Below are positions 1-9,507 of a stretch of DNA of 41,334 nt, one piece after another. Location of the stretch: the NCBI GenBank assembly GCA_022729915.1, contig DZBP01000009.1, positions 1-41,334 of the forward strand. The letters run 5' to 3'. The first letter of the stretch is position 1, and the number at the start of each line of letters is the position of its first letter. The translations under genes were made by a program, and so were the position numbers. The notes beneath the pieces were generated by a model, which was given only the letters and a program-made list of their open reading frames with translations, made no database searches and was not told the origin of the DNA. The stretch is from Draconibacterium orientale. GTDB lineage: Bacteria; Bacteroidota; Bacteroidia; Bacteroidales; JAIFNL01.

Positions 1-55
1 TTTTGTTGTTTTATTGCGATTTTTTTATTTAATATTTTTGTCCAAAGTCTAATAT

Positions 56-928
56 TTAAAGGCTCGCTAAAAAATTATTCAAATTAGAATCTGAAGCAAC
101 ATTTAATTTCTTTCGCAAGCGACTGCGAGCTGTTTTAACGCTATCTACCTGAATTGAAAGTATTTTGGCAATTTCTTTGGAGCTTAAATTCAACCGAAGC
201 AAAATGCTTAATTTTTGTTCTGTTGGCGAAATGTCGCTGCAAATTTCGAGCAATTTTTTTGAAAATTGTGGATGAACTTTTTCAAAGCGTAATTTGAAAT
301 CGTCCCAAATGCTTATATCAACTTTCGATTTTAATTTTATAACAGCTTCATTAAAAAGTGCTTTTATTTTGTTGCTACTCAACCCATTAAAACTGTCTTT
401 TAATTCATCTACTATTTTAATTATTTCGGTATTTTGTTTAGCCATAAAAAGCGTATTGCTAGCAAGCTCTCTATCTTTAAATTCAATGGTTTCGTTTAGT
501 AAGCGGTTTATTTCTTGCTCATTTCTAAGCTTTTCTCTGTAAATGTCTATGAATTGTAACATTGACCTTACTCTTGCATTAAATTCAATTCTATCTACTG
601 GTTTGCGCATAAAATCGATAGCTCCAGTTTCTAGCGCCTCTTTTAAGTGCATAGAACTGGTCATCATTCCTGTAATGATAATTATTGCTATGTCGCTGGT
701 TTCTTTATTGTTACGCAAGCTTTTTATAACATCAATTCCTGAAATATCTGGCATTTCCCAATCTAGTAAAATTAAATCGGGTTTTTTCTTTTTAATAATT
801 TCGAGCGCCATTTTGCCACTATTGGCTTGCAAAATCTCATAATTCTGATTGGCTTCTATTAAAAATTCAATATGAATTTTCAAATTGAAAATCTCATCAT
901 CAACTACTAAAATTATATTATTTTTCAT
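56..928 (-). CDS. Response regulator, REC plus LuxR-type HTH
   Basis: A 290-residue cytoplasmic two-component response regulator. Residues 1-125 form a receiver domain with the acidic pocket D10/D11, the phospho-acceptor D56 in LLDWEMPD and a conserved lysine in FMRKPVD. A helical, charged linker follows. The last 60 residues hold a helix-turn-helix of GerE/LuxR type (LSSKEIAKILSIQVDSVKTA), so it should bind DNA when phosphorylated. The ATG at 928 lies 17 bp after the stop of the methyltransferase gene, so it is probably the last gene of the glycosyltransferase-methyltransferase operon. No cognate histidine kinase is adjacent; the nearest one in the window is more than 30 kb away. The domain call is firm; the targets are unknown. 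Confidence 0.9.
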   Translation of the reverse strand: MKNNIILVVDDEIFNLKIHIEFLIEANQNYEILQANSGKMALEIIKKKKPDLILLDWEMPDISGIDVIKSLRNNKETSDIAIIIITGMMTSSMHLKEALETGAIDFMRKPVDRIEFNARVRSMLQFIDIYREKLRNEQEINRLLNETIEFKDRELASNTLFMAKQNTEIIKIVDELKDSFNGLSSNKIKALFNEAVIKLKSKVDISIWDDFKLRFEKVHPQFSKKLLEICSDISPTEQKLSILLRLNLSSKEIAKILSIQVDSVKTARSRLRKKLNVASDSNLNNFLASL

Positions 929-945
929 CGAATCTAAAATATTAT

Positions 946-1725
946 TTATATTTGAATATTCGTTTGTTTTTTACATAGATAAATTTTTTCGGTAGTATCA
1001 AGTCTAAAATAATCAGATTTTTCTAATCCTATTTCAGTAACCAAATCTATTGTTTCTACATTAAAACCTCCTTTTTCGAGCCGCTCGGCAAAGTCTAAAC
1101 CATGAAGCCTCAAATGGTCGTATTGTCCAAAATGCTTTTCTCTTTCTGAGGCTGTAACGATTGTGTTGTCTTCGTAAGTAGTTGATTTATTTATGTCTAA
1201 AGGAACTTGCATAATCGCCCATCCTCCATTTTTTAGAATTCTAAAAACTTCGGTAATCGCTTTATGCTCGTCAGGAATGTGTTCAAGCACATGATTTGCA
1301 AAAACCACATCAAATTCATTTTCTTTGAAAGGAATATTTTGGATATCTAGTTTTACATCGGCAATTGGTGATACCAAATCAGCTGTAATGTACTCTAAAT
1401 TAGACATATTCTTAAATTTCTTCAAAAATGGCTGCTCGGGTGCAATGTGCAAGAGTTTTATTTTTCGTTCAAAAAAGTCTGTTTTTTCTTTCAAAAAAAG
1501 CCAAAGCAATCGATGTCTTTCGAGGGATAAACAACTAGGACACAGTCTGTTATCAATTCCTTTGTTTCCATAGGGCAACATTTTTCTAAATTCATTTTGG
1601 CAAACCGGACATTTGTATTTTTTACCTTTATAAAATATACTTACTAATTTGCTAAATAAAAAGCTGAATTTAATTAAAATGGGTCGGGGTATTTTTCTTA
1701 CCAAAAATGTTATTATTTTTTGCAT
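946..1725 (-). CDS. Class I SAM-dependent methyltransferase with N-terminal zinc-ribbon-like motif
   Basis: A 259-residue protein. Residues about 38-66 carry two CxxC pairs (CPVCQNEF and CPSC), which look like a small zinc ribbon. Then follows a Rossmann methyltransferase core: LLHIAPEQ (motif I region), an acidic segment with DIQNIPF, and EFDVVFANHVLEHIPD, typical of Methyltransf_11/23 proteins. Family knowledge suggests methylation of a sugar, lipid or other small molecule; the substrate cannot be read. The start codon overlaps the end of the upstream glycosyltransferase by 13 bp, so the two are translationally linked, and the context points to modification of a surface glycan. The N-terminal basic and hydrophobic segment could touch the membrane. 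Confidence 0.82.
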   Translation of the reverse strand: MQKIITFLVRKIPRPILIKFSFLFSKLVSIFYKGKKYKCPVCQNEFRKMLPYGNKGIDNRLCPSCLSLERHRLLWLFLKEKTDFFERKIKLLHIAPEQPFLKKFKNMSNLEYITADLVSPIADVKLDIQNIPFKENEFDVVFANHVLEHIPDEHKAITEVFRILKNGGWAIMQVPLDINKSTTYEDNTIVTASEREKHFGQYDHLRLHGLDFAERLEKGGFNVETIDLVTEIGLEKSDYFRLDTTEKIYLCKKQTNIQI

Positions 1726-2477
1726 TTTTTTAACTTACTTTGTTGTTCCAATTTTGTATATTTAAGAAAAGTTTCGTGTGCTGATATTATGCTTATTACA
1801 AAGCCATAATATCCATCGAGTAATCCAGCTTTAAAGAAATAATTCCGCAAGAATTTCCAAAATGGCTTAAGTAAAATTTGGATTATGCTTGTTTTTTTTC
1901 CTTTCTCAAAAAGCATTTTTGCACTCAAATTACTAAATTTGTTGGATTGTAAAACGTGTTCTTCAATTGTATAATATGAATAATGTAACAAATTCCCATA
2001 CAGTAATTTAACGGGAGTACTACTTTCAAAAATAAGAGTTTCGTGTATTTCGCCTTGCCAAAGTGCAGTCTTGTTTTTCCATAGCCTTAATTTTGTATCG
2101 GGATACCAGCCTCCGTGCTTTATCCATTTGCCACAATAATTATTTAACCTATGCATTTCAAAAGCATTATTTGAAAAATCATTACCTTTCAGATTTTTAA
2201 TAGAAATTATTAATTCCTCAGAAAGTGCTTCGTCGGCATCTATCGAAAAAATATAATCGTAAAGTGCGAAAGAGTTTGCATAATTTTTTTGTAATGAGTA
2301 ATTTACAAATTTATTTTCATAAAATCGGCAAGAGAACTTATTGCATATTTCTTTTGTTTTATCTGTCGAAAAAGAATCTACTACAATTATCTCATCGGCT
2401 ACTTCTTTTATTGATTTTAAGCATCGCTCAATATTTTTTTCTTCATTAAAAGTAATAATTATAAAGGATATTTTCAT
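1713..2477 (-). CDS. Family 2 glycosyltransferase, WaaE/KdtX-like
   Basis: A 254-residue GT-A glycosyltransferase. The N-terminus ISFIIITFNEEKNIERCLKS and the following EIIVVDSFSTDKT are the nucleotide-sugar binding core. FSIDADE (about residue 94) supplies the DxD-type metal-binding acidic residues. WYPDTKLRLW followed by GEIHE is typical of the WaaE/KdtX branch, which transfers a sugar to the LPS core. A basic, aromatic C-terminal region probably associates with the inner membrane. It starts 12 bp after the preceding glycosyltransferase and overlaps the next gene by 13 bp, so it sits inside an operon. The GT2 assignment is firm; the acceptor is inferred from similarity of motifs and context. 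Confidence 0.88.
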   Translation of the reverse strand: MKISFIIITFNEEKNIERCLKSIKEVADEIIVVDSFSTDKTKEICNKFSCRFYENKFVNYSLQKNYANSFALYDYIFSIDADEALSEELIISIKNLKGNDFSNNAFEMHRLNNYCGKWIKHGGWYPDTKLRLWKNKTALWQGEIHETLIFESSTPVKLLYGNLLHYSYYTIEEHVLQSNKFSNLSAKMLFEKGKKTSIIQILLKPFWKFLRNYFFKAGLLDGYYGFVISIISAHETFLKYTKLEQQSKLKKCKK

Positions 2478-2489
2478 TTTAGACGTATT

Positions 2490-3371
2490 TTAATTAGATA
2501 AAAATAGTTTTATTTTATCAAAAAACAATTTTTTTTTCAGACGAAAGTTCATTTCAGGGTTTTTTAATTCACCGTCAAAAGGTTTTCCCATTCGAAGGTA
2601 ATATTTATAAAAGGTTGAACTAGTTATTCCCCATTTTTTTAAAAATTGCTTGCGTCCATTGTTCTTTACTACTTTTTTTGTCGATTTCGACATAAAGTGA
2701 TATACTCTACTTTTTCCAATTATTTTGAAATAGCGAACACCTAACTGCCACATCTTCATTGAAATATCTGGATCAGAATACATTCCGGGTGAGAATTCAA
2801 TGCTAAACCCACCAATTAAGTTCCACATTTTGCGATGCATTACAGAAGGTGGCCAAGAACTTCCATTTTTATCATGAATTTCAATTTTTTCAAATTTTTC
2901 GAGAAACTCTTTTTCGTTAAAAGTTTCAGGTGAACGACCAAAATCATAAGGAGCTGAAACTGATTTATTTCCAGTTGCAACAGGTTCTATCAATGACGCA
3001 GATAAATAAAAATAGGGTGTGGAAATAGTATCAATTTCATCTTTTATATGTTTATCCCAATCGGGGCAAACATACATATCATCGTACATGTAAACCACAT
3101 AATCTGTTTCGGCAAGTGAAAAAGCCGCATTTACAGCTGCGCAAATACCTACATTTTGAGATGATAATGTGTGTTTAATTCCCTTATTTTCAAGCCATTG
3201 TTTGGTGTTGTCAGCATTTTCATTTACATGTACAATGATTTCATGTTCGTATTTTGAGTTTTTCTCAATGGAACGAATACAAAATTGCAATAATTCCAAG
3301 TTGTTCCACGTAGGAATTAGGATTGAAAATACCGGTTTTTTTAATTGTTTGTATGTGAAGAATTTAATCAT
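2490..3371 (-). CDS. Family 2 glycosyltransferase
   Basis: About 293 residues when started at the ATG at 3371; an in-frame TTG twelve bases upstream (3383) is less likely. The GT-A fold is visible as FSILIPTWNNLELLQFCIRS and EIIVHVNENADNT, followed by VVYMYDDMYVCPDWD, whose acidic cluster is the metal and sugar-nucleotide site. FSPGMYSDPDISMKMW matches the region before the acceptor site in GT2 enzymes. It is the first gene of the run that continues through a second glycosyltransferase, a methyltransferase and a response regulator, and a good promoter lies about 145 bp upstream. It probably builds a cell-surface polysaccharide or LPS; donor and acceptor are unknown. Confidence 0.87.
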   Translation of the reverse strand: MIKFFTYKQLKKPVFSILIPTWNNLELLQFCIRSIEKNSKYEHEIIVHVNENADNTKQWLENKGIKHTLSSQNVGICAAVNAAFSLAETDYVVYMYDDMYVCPDWDKHIKDEIDTISTPYFYLSASLIEPVATGNKSVSAPYDFGRSPETFNEKEFLEKFEKIEIHDKNGSSWPPSVMHRKMWNLIGGFSIEFSPGMYSDPDISMKMWQLGVRYFKIIGKSRVYHFMSKSTKKVVKNNGRKQFLKKWGITSSTFYKYYLRMGKPFDGELKNPEMNFRLKKKLFFDKIKLFLSN

Positions 3372-3516
3372 AAATACTTTCAATCATTTCTAGTTTAAAC
3401 TTGTAAATCTCTTTTTCTAAATTTGGAATAAATATTATAAAAAAATACATTAAAATTAAAATATTTATATGAATTAATATAAAATATACTACTTATTTTG
3501 CATGACATATTTTTTG

Positions 3517-3547
3517 CAAAGTTAATTTAATTTCGAGTAAAACCAAA
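3517..3547 (-). promoter_or_regulatory. Bacteroidota-type promoter for the glycosyltransferase operon
   Basis: Read on the minus strand this is TTTG (3547-3544), a 19-bp spacer, then TAacTTTG (3524-3517). It matches the known Bacteroidota sigma-A consensus TTTG-N(about 19)-TAnnTTTG in sequence and spacing. Transcription would begin near 3510 and run into the glycosyltransferase gene starting at 3371. It is the best promoter match I found in the window. Confidence 0.6.
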
Positions 3548-3559
3548 ATATATTTTTTT

Positions 3560-4819
3560 TCAATTAGCGTAAATAAATTCTTCTTTATCACTATTTATAA
3601 ACAAAAAAGCAAAGAAAAATGAGAAAAAAACAACACCATGCTGCCTCATTAACATTGACTCAAACAGAAAATTTATGGAAGTAATAATTAGAAATGCGAT
3701 TCCTATTAAGTTTTTTTCTTTAAGAGAATATAAAAAACTAATAAAGAAAATTGCAAAAATACTTATAAAACCCAAAATGCCTAAGCTTGAAAATGCCATT
3801 AAAAACTGATTATGAGCACCAAATTTACTATGTACTCCAGCATCAAAATGAGTAATTTTATATTTATTTACAATTTCAAAACTATAATCACCTATTCCTG
3901 TTCCCCAAAAGAAATTTTCTTCAATTAATTCAAAATGAGATTGCCAAATTAATATGCGAACATCGGTTTTTTCGTCATTTTCACTTTTTTTTATATTTAT
4001 TTTTCTTTCGCTTAGTAGTGTTTGCACTCGCTTGCTATTGAATATAAAAAAAGAGAGTGATATAAAAATTACCGTGCCAATAACACTAAATTTAATTTTT
4101 TTTGTTTTTACAATTAGATAGATTAAAGATAAAAAGGAAATGAAAAATAATGCTAAAAAACCAGCTTTTGACGAATATAAATAAATAATTGTTAAATATA
4201 TAAAAATAAGTAATAGCCATTTTTTGCTTTCGTTGTGTTTGAAAACTATTAATAAAATACTTACTATGGAAAAAAGTGAAAAAAGTGAGGCGTAGCTTGG
4301 GTGGATAAAGTGAGAAAGTTCGGTGTAAAAATAAAATGATAATATACTTTCGCAATGTATGCAATTGATTGGAAATGGTTCTTTAATGATATATGCCCGA
4401 TAAGTAGCTATGGCAATTTGAATGGAAAATGAAAATAAAGTTCCTAAAATATGTGATTTTAGAATATTTATTTGGTGTTTTTTTTTTAATGTAGGTGATA
4501 AAATAGTAATAATAGGAAAAATAATTATAGACAAAATAGTTTCTAATTCTTTTAACCCATTTAATACATTTGAACTCCACAAAAGGCTTAGTGCTGAATA
4601 TAAAAAATAGGAAATAATGGTAAAAAATAGAATTTTATGATTGTTCTTTTTATAATTAATGCTTGAAAAGTTAAAAAGACTAAAAAAAAATAAAAGCAAA
4701 ATTAAAGGAGGCATAATTTGCCGATAAGATGAAATAAAAAACGCAATGAGAAGTAGTAAAAAGTAATTTATTTGGTATTTTTTAATAAAATATTGAATAT
4801 TTGATATACTTGTATTCAT
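3560..4819 (-). CDS. O-antigen ligase/polymerase-like membrane protein (Wzy_C family)
   Basis: A 419-residue polytopic inner-membrane protein with roughly ten to twelve hydrophobic helices and a large periplasmic loop. In the second half it has the Wzy_C signature: a charged loop with LSERKINIKKS, the WQSHFELI segment, GTGIGDYSF, and GAHNQFL with the conserved histidine near residue 336. Family members either join O-antigen to lipid A-core (WaaL) or polymerise glycan units (Wzy), and sequence alone does not separate these. It lies upstream of two glycosyltransferases on the same strand, supporting an LPS role, but a separate promoter stands between them. The lipid A acyltransferase gene is divergent from it. 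Confidence 0.85.
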   Translation of the reverse strand: MNTSISNIQYFIKKYQINYFLLLLIAFFISSYRQIMPPLILLLFFFSLFNFSSINYKKNNHKILFFTIISYFLYSALSLLWSSNVLNGLKELETILSIIIFPIITILSPTLKKKHQINILKSHILGTLFSFSIQIAIATYRAYIIKEPFPINCIHCESILSFYFYTELSHFIHPSYASLFSLFSIVSILLIVFKHNESKKWLLLIFIYLTIIYLYSSKAGFLALFFISFLSLIYLIVKTKKIKFSVIGTVIFISLSFFIFNSKRVQTLLSERKINIKKSENDEKTDVRILIWQSHFELIEENFFWGTGIGDYSFEIVNKYKITHFDAGVHSKFGAHNQFLMAFSSLGILGFISIFAIFFISFLYSLKEKNLIGIAFLIITSINFLFESMLMRQHGVVFFSFFFAFLFINSDKEEFIYAN

Positions 4820-5028
4820 GTTTTTTGTTGCTTGTAAGTTTTTGGGTTAAATAAATTTGTGAAATAGTGCCAAAAAAAAACTCGGAATTATCTATAAATT
4901 TAATATAACTCTTTGTTTTAGAGATAATTAAGAGTTTTCTTTCAAATGCTAAATAATTGAAATACCATTTATTTAGACTACAAAATTAAAAAAGAAATTC
5001 ATTTTATTATTTCTTTTTAAAAAGTTTT

Positions 5029-5036
5029 TATTTTTG
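5029..5036 (+). promoter_or_regulatory. -7 box before the acyltransferase gene
   Basis: TAttTTTG matches the Bacteroidota -7 consensus and lies 24 bp before the ATG at 5061. No clear TTG at the usual -33 spacing, so this rests on one half of the promoter only. Confidence 0.35.
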
Positions 5037-5060
5037 TGGATATTTTTTTAAAAAAAAGCT

Positions 5061-5933
5061 ATGCAAAAAACAGGTTATCTATTTTTCCGTTTTTTTATTT
5101 TTTTCTTTAAAATTATGCCCTTTTGGGCATTGTATCTATTTTCTGATTTTATGTATTTTTTCTTATATAAAGTTGTTAAATATCGAGTGAAAATTGTAAG
5201 GGAAAATTTAAATAGAGTTTTTCGAAATAAAAGCGATAAGGAGAGGCATGAAATAGAGCGTAAGTTTTATGAAAATTTGGCTATGATAACTGTGGAAAGT
5301 CTAAAGGGACTTTCTATGTCGCCAACTCAAATGCAAAAACGTTATGTCATTAAAAATAAGGAAGTTGCTGATAAATATTTTGAACAAGGCAAAAGTGTGA
5401 TAGTTTTAGCAGCTCACTACGCTAACTGGGAATGGGCTGTAGATGCAGTCAAAGTTTTTAAGCATCATATTATTGGTTTTTATAAACCATTAACTAACAA
5501 ATATATAGATAAATATATCAGAGAAAAACGCTCTGACGAAGGTGTTGAATTAGCTCCAATTGAATTGACTCGTTTTACGTTTCAAAAACCAAAAGAAAAG
5601 CCAAGTATGTATGTTTTGATAGCTGACCAAAATCCTTCAAATACGGATAGGGCTATTTGGGTTAATTTTCTTGGATACGATACAGCTTGCTTGCACGGTC
5701 CTGAGTATTACGTGAAATATACAAAAATGCCTGTTTTATATTTTAATAATCAAAGAGTTAAAAAGGGTTACTATACTTTAGAAATTATTGATTTGGGCGA
5801 AGAATTTCACCTTTTACAGCAAGGAGAAATTACCGAGATTTATATGAAAACGCTTGAGGAAATTATTTTGAAAAAACCTGAAGATTGGCTTTGGTCTCAC
5901 AAACGTTGGAAACATACACGAATAAAAGAATAA
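5061..5933 (+). CDS. Lysophospholipid/lipid A acyltransferase (LpxL/HtrB family)
   Basis: A 290-residue inner-membrane enzyme that adds a secondary fatty acyl chain to a lipid A precursor. The N-terminus has a hydrophobic anchor (residues about 5-35), followed by VRENLNRVFRNKS typical of LpxL. The catalytic HX4(D/E) motif is AHYANWEW near residue 118. Further conserved pieces are ADQNPSN with nearby substrate-binding residues and the C-terminal WLWSHKRWKHT. Length is normal for the family. It stands alone on the plus strand, divergent from the O-antigen ligase-like gene, and so belongs functionally to the LPS neighbourhood. The ATG at 5061 agrees with the expected family start. Confidence 0.9.
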   Translation: MQKTGYLFFRFFIFFFKIMPFWALYLFSDFMYFFLYKVVKYRVKIVRENLNRVFRNKSDKERHEIERKFYENLAMITVESLKGLSMSPTQMQKRYVIKNKEVADKYFEQGKSVIVLAAHYANWEWAVDAVKVFKHHIIGFYKPLTNKYIDKYIREKRSDEGVELAPIELTRFTFQKPKEKPSMYVLIADQNPSNTDRAIWVNFLGYDTACLHGPEYYVKYTKMPVLYFNNQRVKKGYYTLEIIDLGEEFHLLQQGEITEIYMKTLEEIILKKPEDWLWSHKRWKHTRIKE

Positions 5934-5969
5934 TAGGGTTTATTTCCATAGAAAATATGCCTTTTATTT

Positions 5970-8900
5970 TTATCTGACAAGAGAAATATTTCCTTTTAAA
6001 ATTTCTGAATTTTTGGTTAATTTTATTCGATACCAGTAGGCTCCCATGGGCATTGGTTTGTTGTTGAAATTTCCGTTCCAACCAATTTCACCTGAATTAT
6101 AGCGTGTTATACTATTTCCATTTCTATCGTAAATTTGAACCCACGCATCGGGATAAAGCTCAAGGTGTTGAATTTCCCAAGTATCGTTAATTCCATCATC
6201 GTTTGGCGTAAAAGCTGAAGGGATAACAATGCACATATTACTCGATGCAATAATCTCAATATCAGTAGTCAAAATGCAATTATTTTCATCTTTGGCGGTT
6301 AATGAGTGCATTCCGGCAGCCAAATTTTGAAATAAACCATCAGTTTGTTCTACGGAATTATCTAATTTATAGCTAATTATACCAGTTCCGCCAGTAGCTT
6401 TGGCTAAAATTTCGCCGGTATTTATTCGGTCGCAATTCAAATCTACTTTTTTTATTTCATTGAATATTAGCTTATTAGGCTCAATGATTGGTACAATAGT
6501 GGGAGTCGTTCGGCAATTGTTTCCATCTTTAGCTACCACAGAGTAGTTTCCTTTTTGTAAAAAGCTAAATATGTTTGATGTACTGAAATTTAGAGCATTA
6601 TCTATTGAAAATGAATAATTTCCTACGCCACCATGTGCTTGCAGTTTTATTTCACCATCATCTTCACCGAAGCACGAAATGTTGTTTTTTTGAAATTCAA
6701 ATAGGAGTTGTTCTGGTTGTGTTAACCGAATGGAACTATCTATTTCACAGTTGTTTGCATCTCTTACTAAAAGTTGGTAATTATTCGCTTTTTGATTTAG
6801 AAATACTGAGTTTGATTGAAAATTTTCGCCATTATTTATAGAATAGAGTAGAGGAGTAGTACCTCCAACAGCTTTAATATCAATGCTTCCATCGCTGAAA
6901 TTAAAACAACTAGTTACGTTTTTTATTTCAATTTTTTCAAATTCCAACTTGTCTGGTTGCAGTATTTCTAACGTTGTAGAAATTTTACAATTGTTTGTAT
7001 CTTTGGAAGTTACAAAGTATTCTCCTGCTTGGAGGTTTTCAAATATTCCTGAATTTTGATAAACAGAGTTGTTGTTGAGAGCATAGCTTTTGTTACCACT
7101 TCCGCCAATTGCAATTACTTCAATTTTACCATTTTTATCGCCAAAACAGCCATTTATATTGGTCATTTCTTTTGTGGAAAAGCTTAGCTTTTGAGGCTCA
7201 ACAATACTTAAAAAAAGTGATTTTTGGCAATTGTTTTTATCTTTGATAATTGCTGGATAATTATTGGCATTTAGTTGTTTAAAAGTGCTATCTTCTTGAA
7301 AAGTATTTCCGTTATCAATAGAAAAATAATAAGGCTTTGTGCCTCCTTTTACACTAAACTCAATTTTTCCCGAAAAATCATTGAAGCAGCGCAGGTTTTC
7401 TGTATTTTTGGTAACATTTAGCACTTGAGGCGCAATAATAGTTATGTTTTTTGACTTAAAACAATTATTTGCGTCTAAAATTTTTAGTGTATAATTGCCA
7501 ACTATTAAGTTAGAAAAAAGGCTTTCTGTCTGATAATTAATCCCATTATTTATTGAAAAGCGATAGGGAGTTTTACCACCTGAGGTATTAAATTTAATTG
7601 AAACATCGTTTGAATTATTGCAGCCTGAATTAATTTCTTCATTCATAGTCAATTCATTAGGTTCAATTATTTCAATTACTTTTAGTTTTTTACAATTCTT
7701 TTGATCTTTTACTATGAAATTGTAAATTCCTTTTGAAAGCCCAATAAAAGCAGTAACTTCTTGATAATTAGTACCATTATTACTTGAAAACTGAAAAGGC
7801 GGAAAACTTCCATAAACAAAAAAATTGACTGTTCCATTCATTTCACCAAAGCATTTAATATCTTGTTTTGTGTAATTAACGTCAAAAATTGGCTCTTTAA
7901 GCGTAGCAGAAGCTGTTTGCTTGCACAGATTTTCATCTTGAATAATGATTGGATAATATCCGGCTTTTAAATTTTCAAAAGTTGGCTCGTTTTGAAAATT
8001 TTCGCCAGAAGTAATCGAGTAAAAAAGAGTTCCAGTTCCACCTTCACCGGAAATTGAAATTTTACCCGTTGAATCGCCGTTACACGTAAGATTTTCGGTT
8101 AGAATGGAATTTACTAAAATTGCATTAGGTTCAGTAATAGAGATAGTTAAACTCTTCGAGCAGCTGTTTTTATCTTGCACAATGGCTTGATAATTTTTAG
8201 CAGTTAAATTTACAAAACTAGTTGTTGTTAGATAATTTACACCCGAATTGATTGAATATCTGTAAGTTCCTGCACCTCCTGTTGCGTAAAGTGTTATGGT
8301 TGCATCGTTTAACCCATTGCAGGTTACATTTGAATGAATTTCCGAAATTTTTAATTCATCTTCTTGAAATACAGAAATATAACGCGCTTCTGTACAACCA
8401 TTCGCATCTTTAACTTTAGCGATATATTCATTAGCCATCAAATTTTCGAAAATAGGATTCGTTACAAAATTTTCATTTTCGATTGAAAATTTTAACGGAT
8501 TTACTCCACCTTTGGCATAAAAAGTAATTTTACCGTCGTTTGAATTGAAACAACTTAAATCTTTGGTATGTATTGAATCGATAATTAATTTATCCGGTTG
8601 AAAAATCGAAAAGCTTTTTTCAGCAGTACAATTGTTAATATCCTTAACTTGAGCAGTATAATTTCCTGCTGCTATGTTTTCAAAAAGTTCGGTTTCGTTA
8701 AAATTTGTTCCGTCAATTGAAAAAGTATGAATTGCTGTTCCACCTGATGAAATAATTTCGGCAGAACCATTATTATCTGCAAAACAAGGAGCTACATTTT
8801 TAAGTATGATATTAGAAATGGTAATTTTTTCAGGTTCGTTAATGTTTAGCGCGAAAGATTTTTGACACCCATTTTTATCTTTTGCCACAACTTGGTAGTA

Positions 8901-9446
8901 CCCAGCATAAAGTTCTGAAAATAAGTTAGTTGAATAGAAATTAATTCCATTATTAATCGAAAATTCATAAGGTAAACTTCCGCCAGTTCCGGTGAGTAAA
9001 ATACTACCACTTTTATCACCAAAGCAACCTAATACATTTGTTTTTTGTCCAGTTAGCTTAAACTCTTCAGGTTGAGTTATTTCAATAGATAAAGAGGCTT
9101 CGTTATTGAGAGCATCTCGTACTTTTACAGTGTAATAACCTACATCAAGATTTAGAAAATCTCCGTTGCTTTGGCTTGATTGCCAATTGTTTATAGTGTA
9201 AACATAATCGGGAGTTCCACCTACAGCATACAGTTTAATGTAAGCATTTTTGTCGCCATAACAACCAGTTACATTTTTTACTATTCCTTCGAGTTTTAAT
9301 GCCTCATTTTCAATGGAAAAAATAGTATTGTGGATAAACAAAAAAAAGACAAAAAATAAAACTGTTGTTTTTATTTTACCCGAAAATTTATTTTTAAGGC
9401 AAACTAAAATAGGAGAATTGCACTTAAAATCTGAAGTTAAAAGCAT
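5970..9446 (-). CDS. SprB-repeat surface protein with type B T9SS sorting domain
   Basis: About 1158 residues from the ATG at 9446; another ATG at 9497 is possible, and a GTG at 9515 falls inside a repeat element and is unlikely. After a basic stretch, a hydrophobic signal segment (TTVLFFVFFLFIHNT) ends near residue 44. Then come 13 consecutive SprB-type repeats of about 80 residues, each built as C-F-G-D/N...GG...Y-x-F-S-I-N-N-G...F-x-N-L-x-A-G-x-Y...D-x-N-x-C...E-P. Both cysteines are present in 12 of 13 copies, suggesting one disulfide per repeat. The last 80 residues (FTPNDDGINDTWEI to the end) are the gliding-motility-associated, type B type IX secretion C-terminal domain. This predicts export across the outer membrane and display on, or release from, the surface as an adhesin. 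No gliding or T9SS machinery gene is adjacent. Confidence 0.92.
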   Translation of the reverse strand: MLLTSDFKCNSPILVCLKNKFSGKIKTTVLFFVFFLFIHNTIFSIENEALKLEGIVKNVTGCYGDKNAYIKLYAVGGTPDYVYTINNWQSSQSNGDFLNLDVGYYTVKVRDALNNEASLSIEITQPEEFKLTGQKTNVLGCFGDKSGSILLTGTGGSLPYEFSINNGINFYSTNLFSELYAGYYQVVAKDKNGCQKSFALNINEPEKITISNIILKNVAPCFADNNGSAEIISSGGTAIHTFSIDGTNFNETELFENIAAGNYTAQVKDINNCTAEKSFSIFQPDKLIIDSIHTKDLSCFNSNDGKITFYAKGGVNPLKFSIENENFVTNPIFENLMANEYIAKVKDANGCTEARYISVFQEDELKISEIHSNVTCNGLNDATITLYATGGAGTYRYSINSGVNYLTTTSFVNLTAKNYQAIVQDKNSCSKSLTISITEPNAILVNSILTENLTCNGDSTGKISISGEGGTGTLFYSITSGENFQNEPTFENLKAGYYPIIIQDENLCKQTASATLKEPIFDVNYTKQDIKCFGEMNGTVNFFVYGSFPPFQFSSNNGTNYQEVTAFIGLSKGIYNFIVKDQKNCKKLKVIEIIEPNELTMNEEINSGCNNSNDVSIKFNTSGGKTPYRFSINNGINYQTESLFSNLIVGNYTLKILDANNCFKSKNITIIAPQVLNVTKNTENLRCFNDFSGKIEFSVKGGTKPYYFSIDNGNTFQEDSTFKQLNANNYPAIIKDKNNCQKSLFLSIVEPQKLSFSTKEMTNINGCFGDKNGKIEVIAIGGSGNKSYALNNNSVYQNSGIFENLQAGEYFVTSKDTNNCKISTTLEILQPDKLEFEKIEIKNVTSCFNFSDGSIDIKAVGGTTPLLYSINNGENFQSNSVFLNQKANNYQLLVRDANNCEIDSSIRLTQPEQLLFEFQKNNISCFGEDDGEIKLQAHGGVGNYSFSIDNALNFSTSNIFSFLQKGNYSVVAKDGNNCRTTPTIVPIIEPNKLIFNEIKKVDLNCDRINTGEILAKATGGTGIISYKLDNSVEQTDGLFQNLAAGMHSLTAKDENNCILTTDIEIIASSNMCIVIPSAFTPNDDGINDTWEIQHLELYPDAWVQIYDRNGNSITRYNSGEIGWNGNFNNKPMPMGAYWYRIKLTKNSEILKGNISLVR

Positions 9447-9507
9447 ATATTTTATGAAAATTTGAGTGTTAAATACCAATGTTTTTAAAATAAACATTTT
9501 TTTTGTT

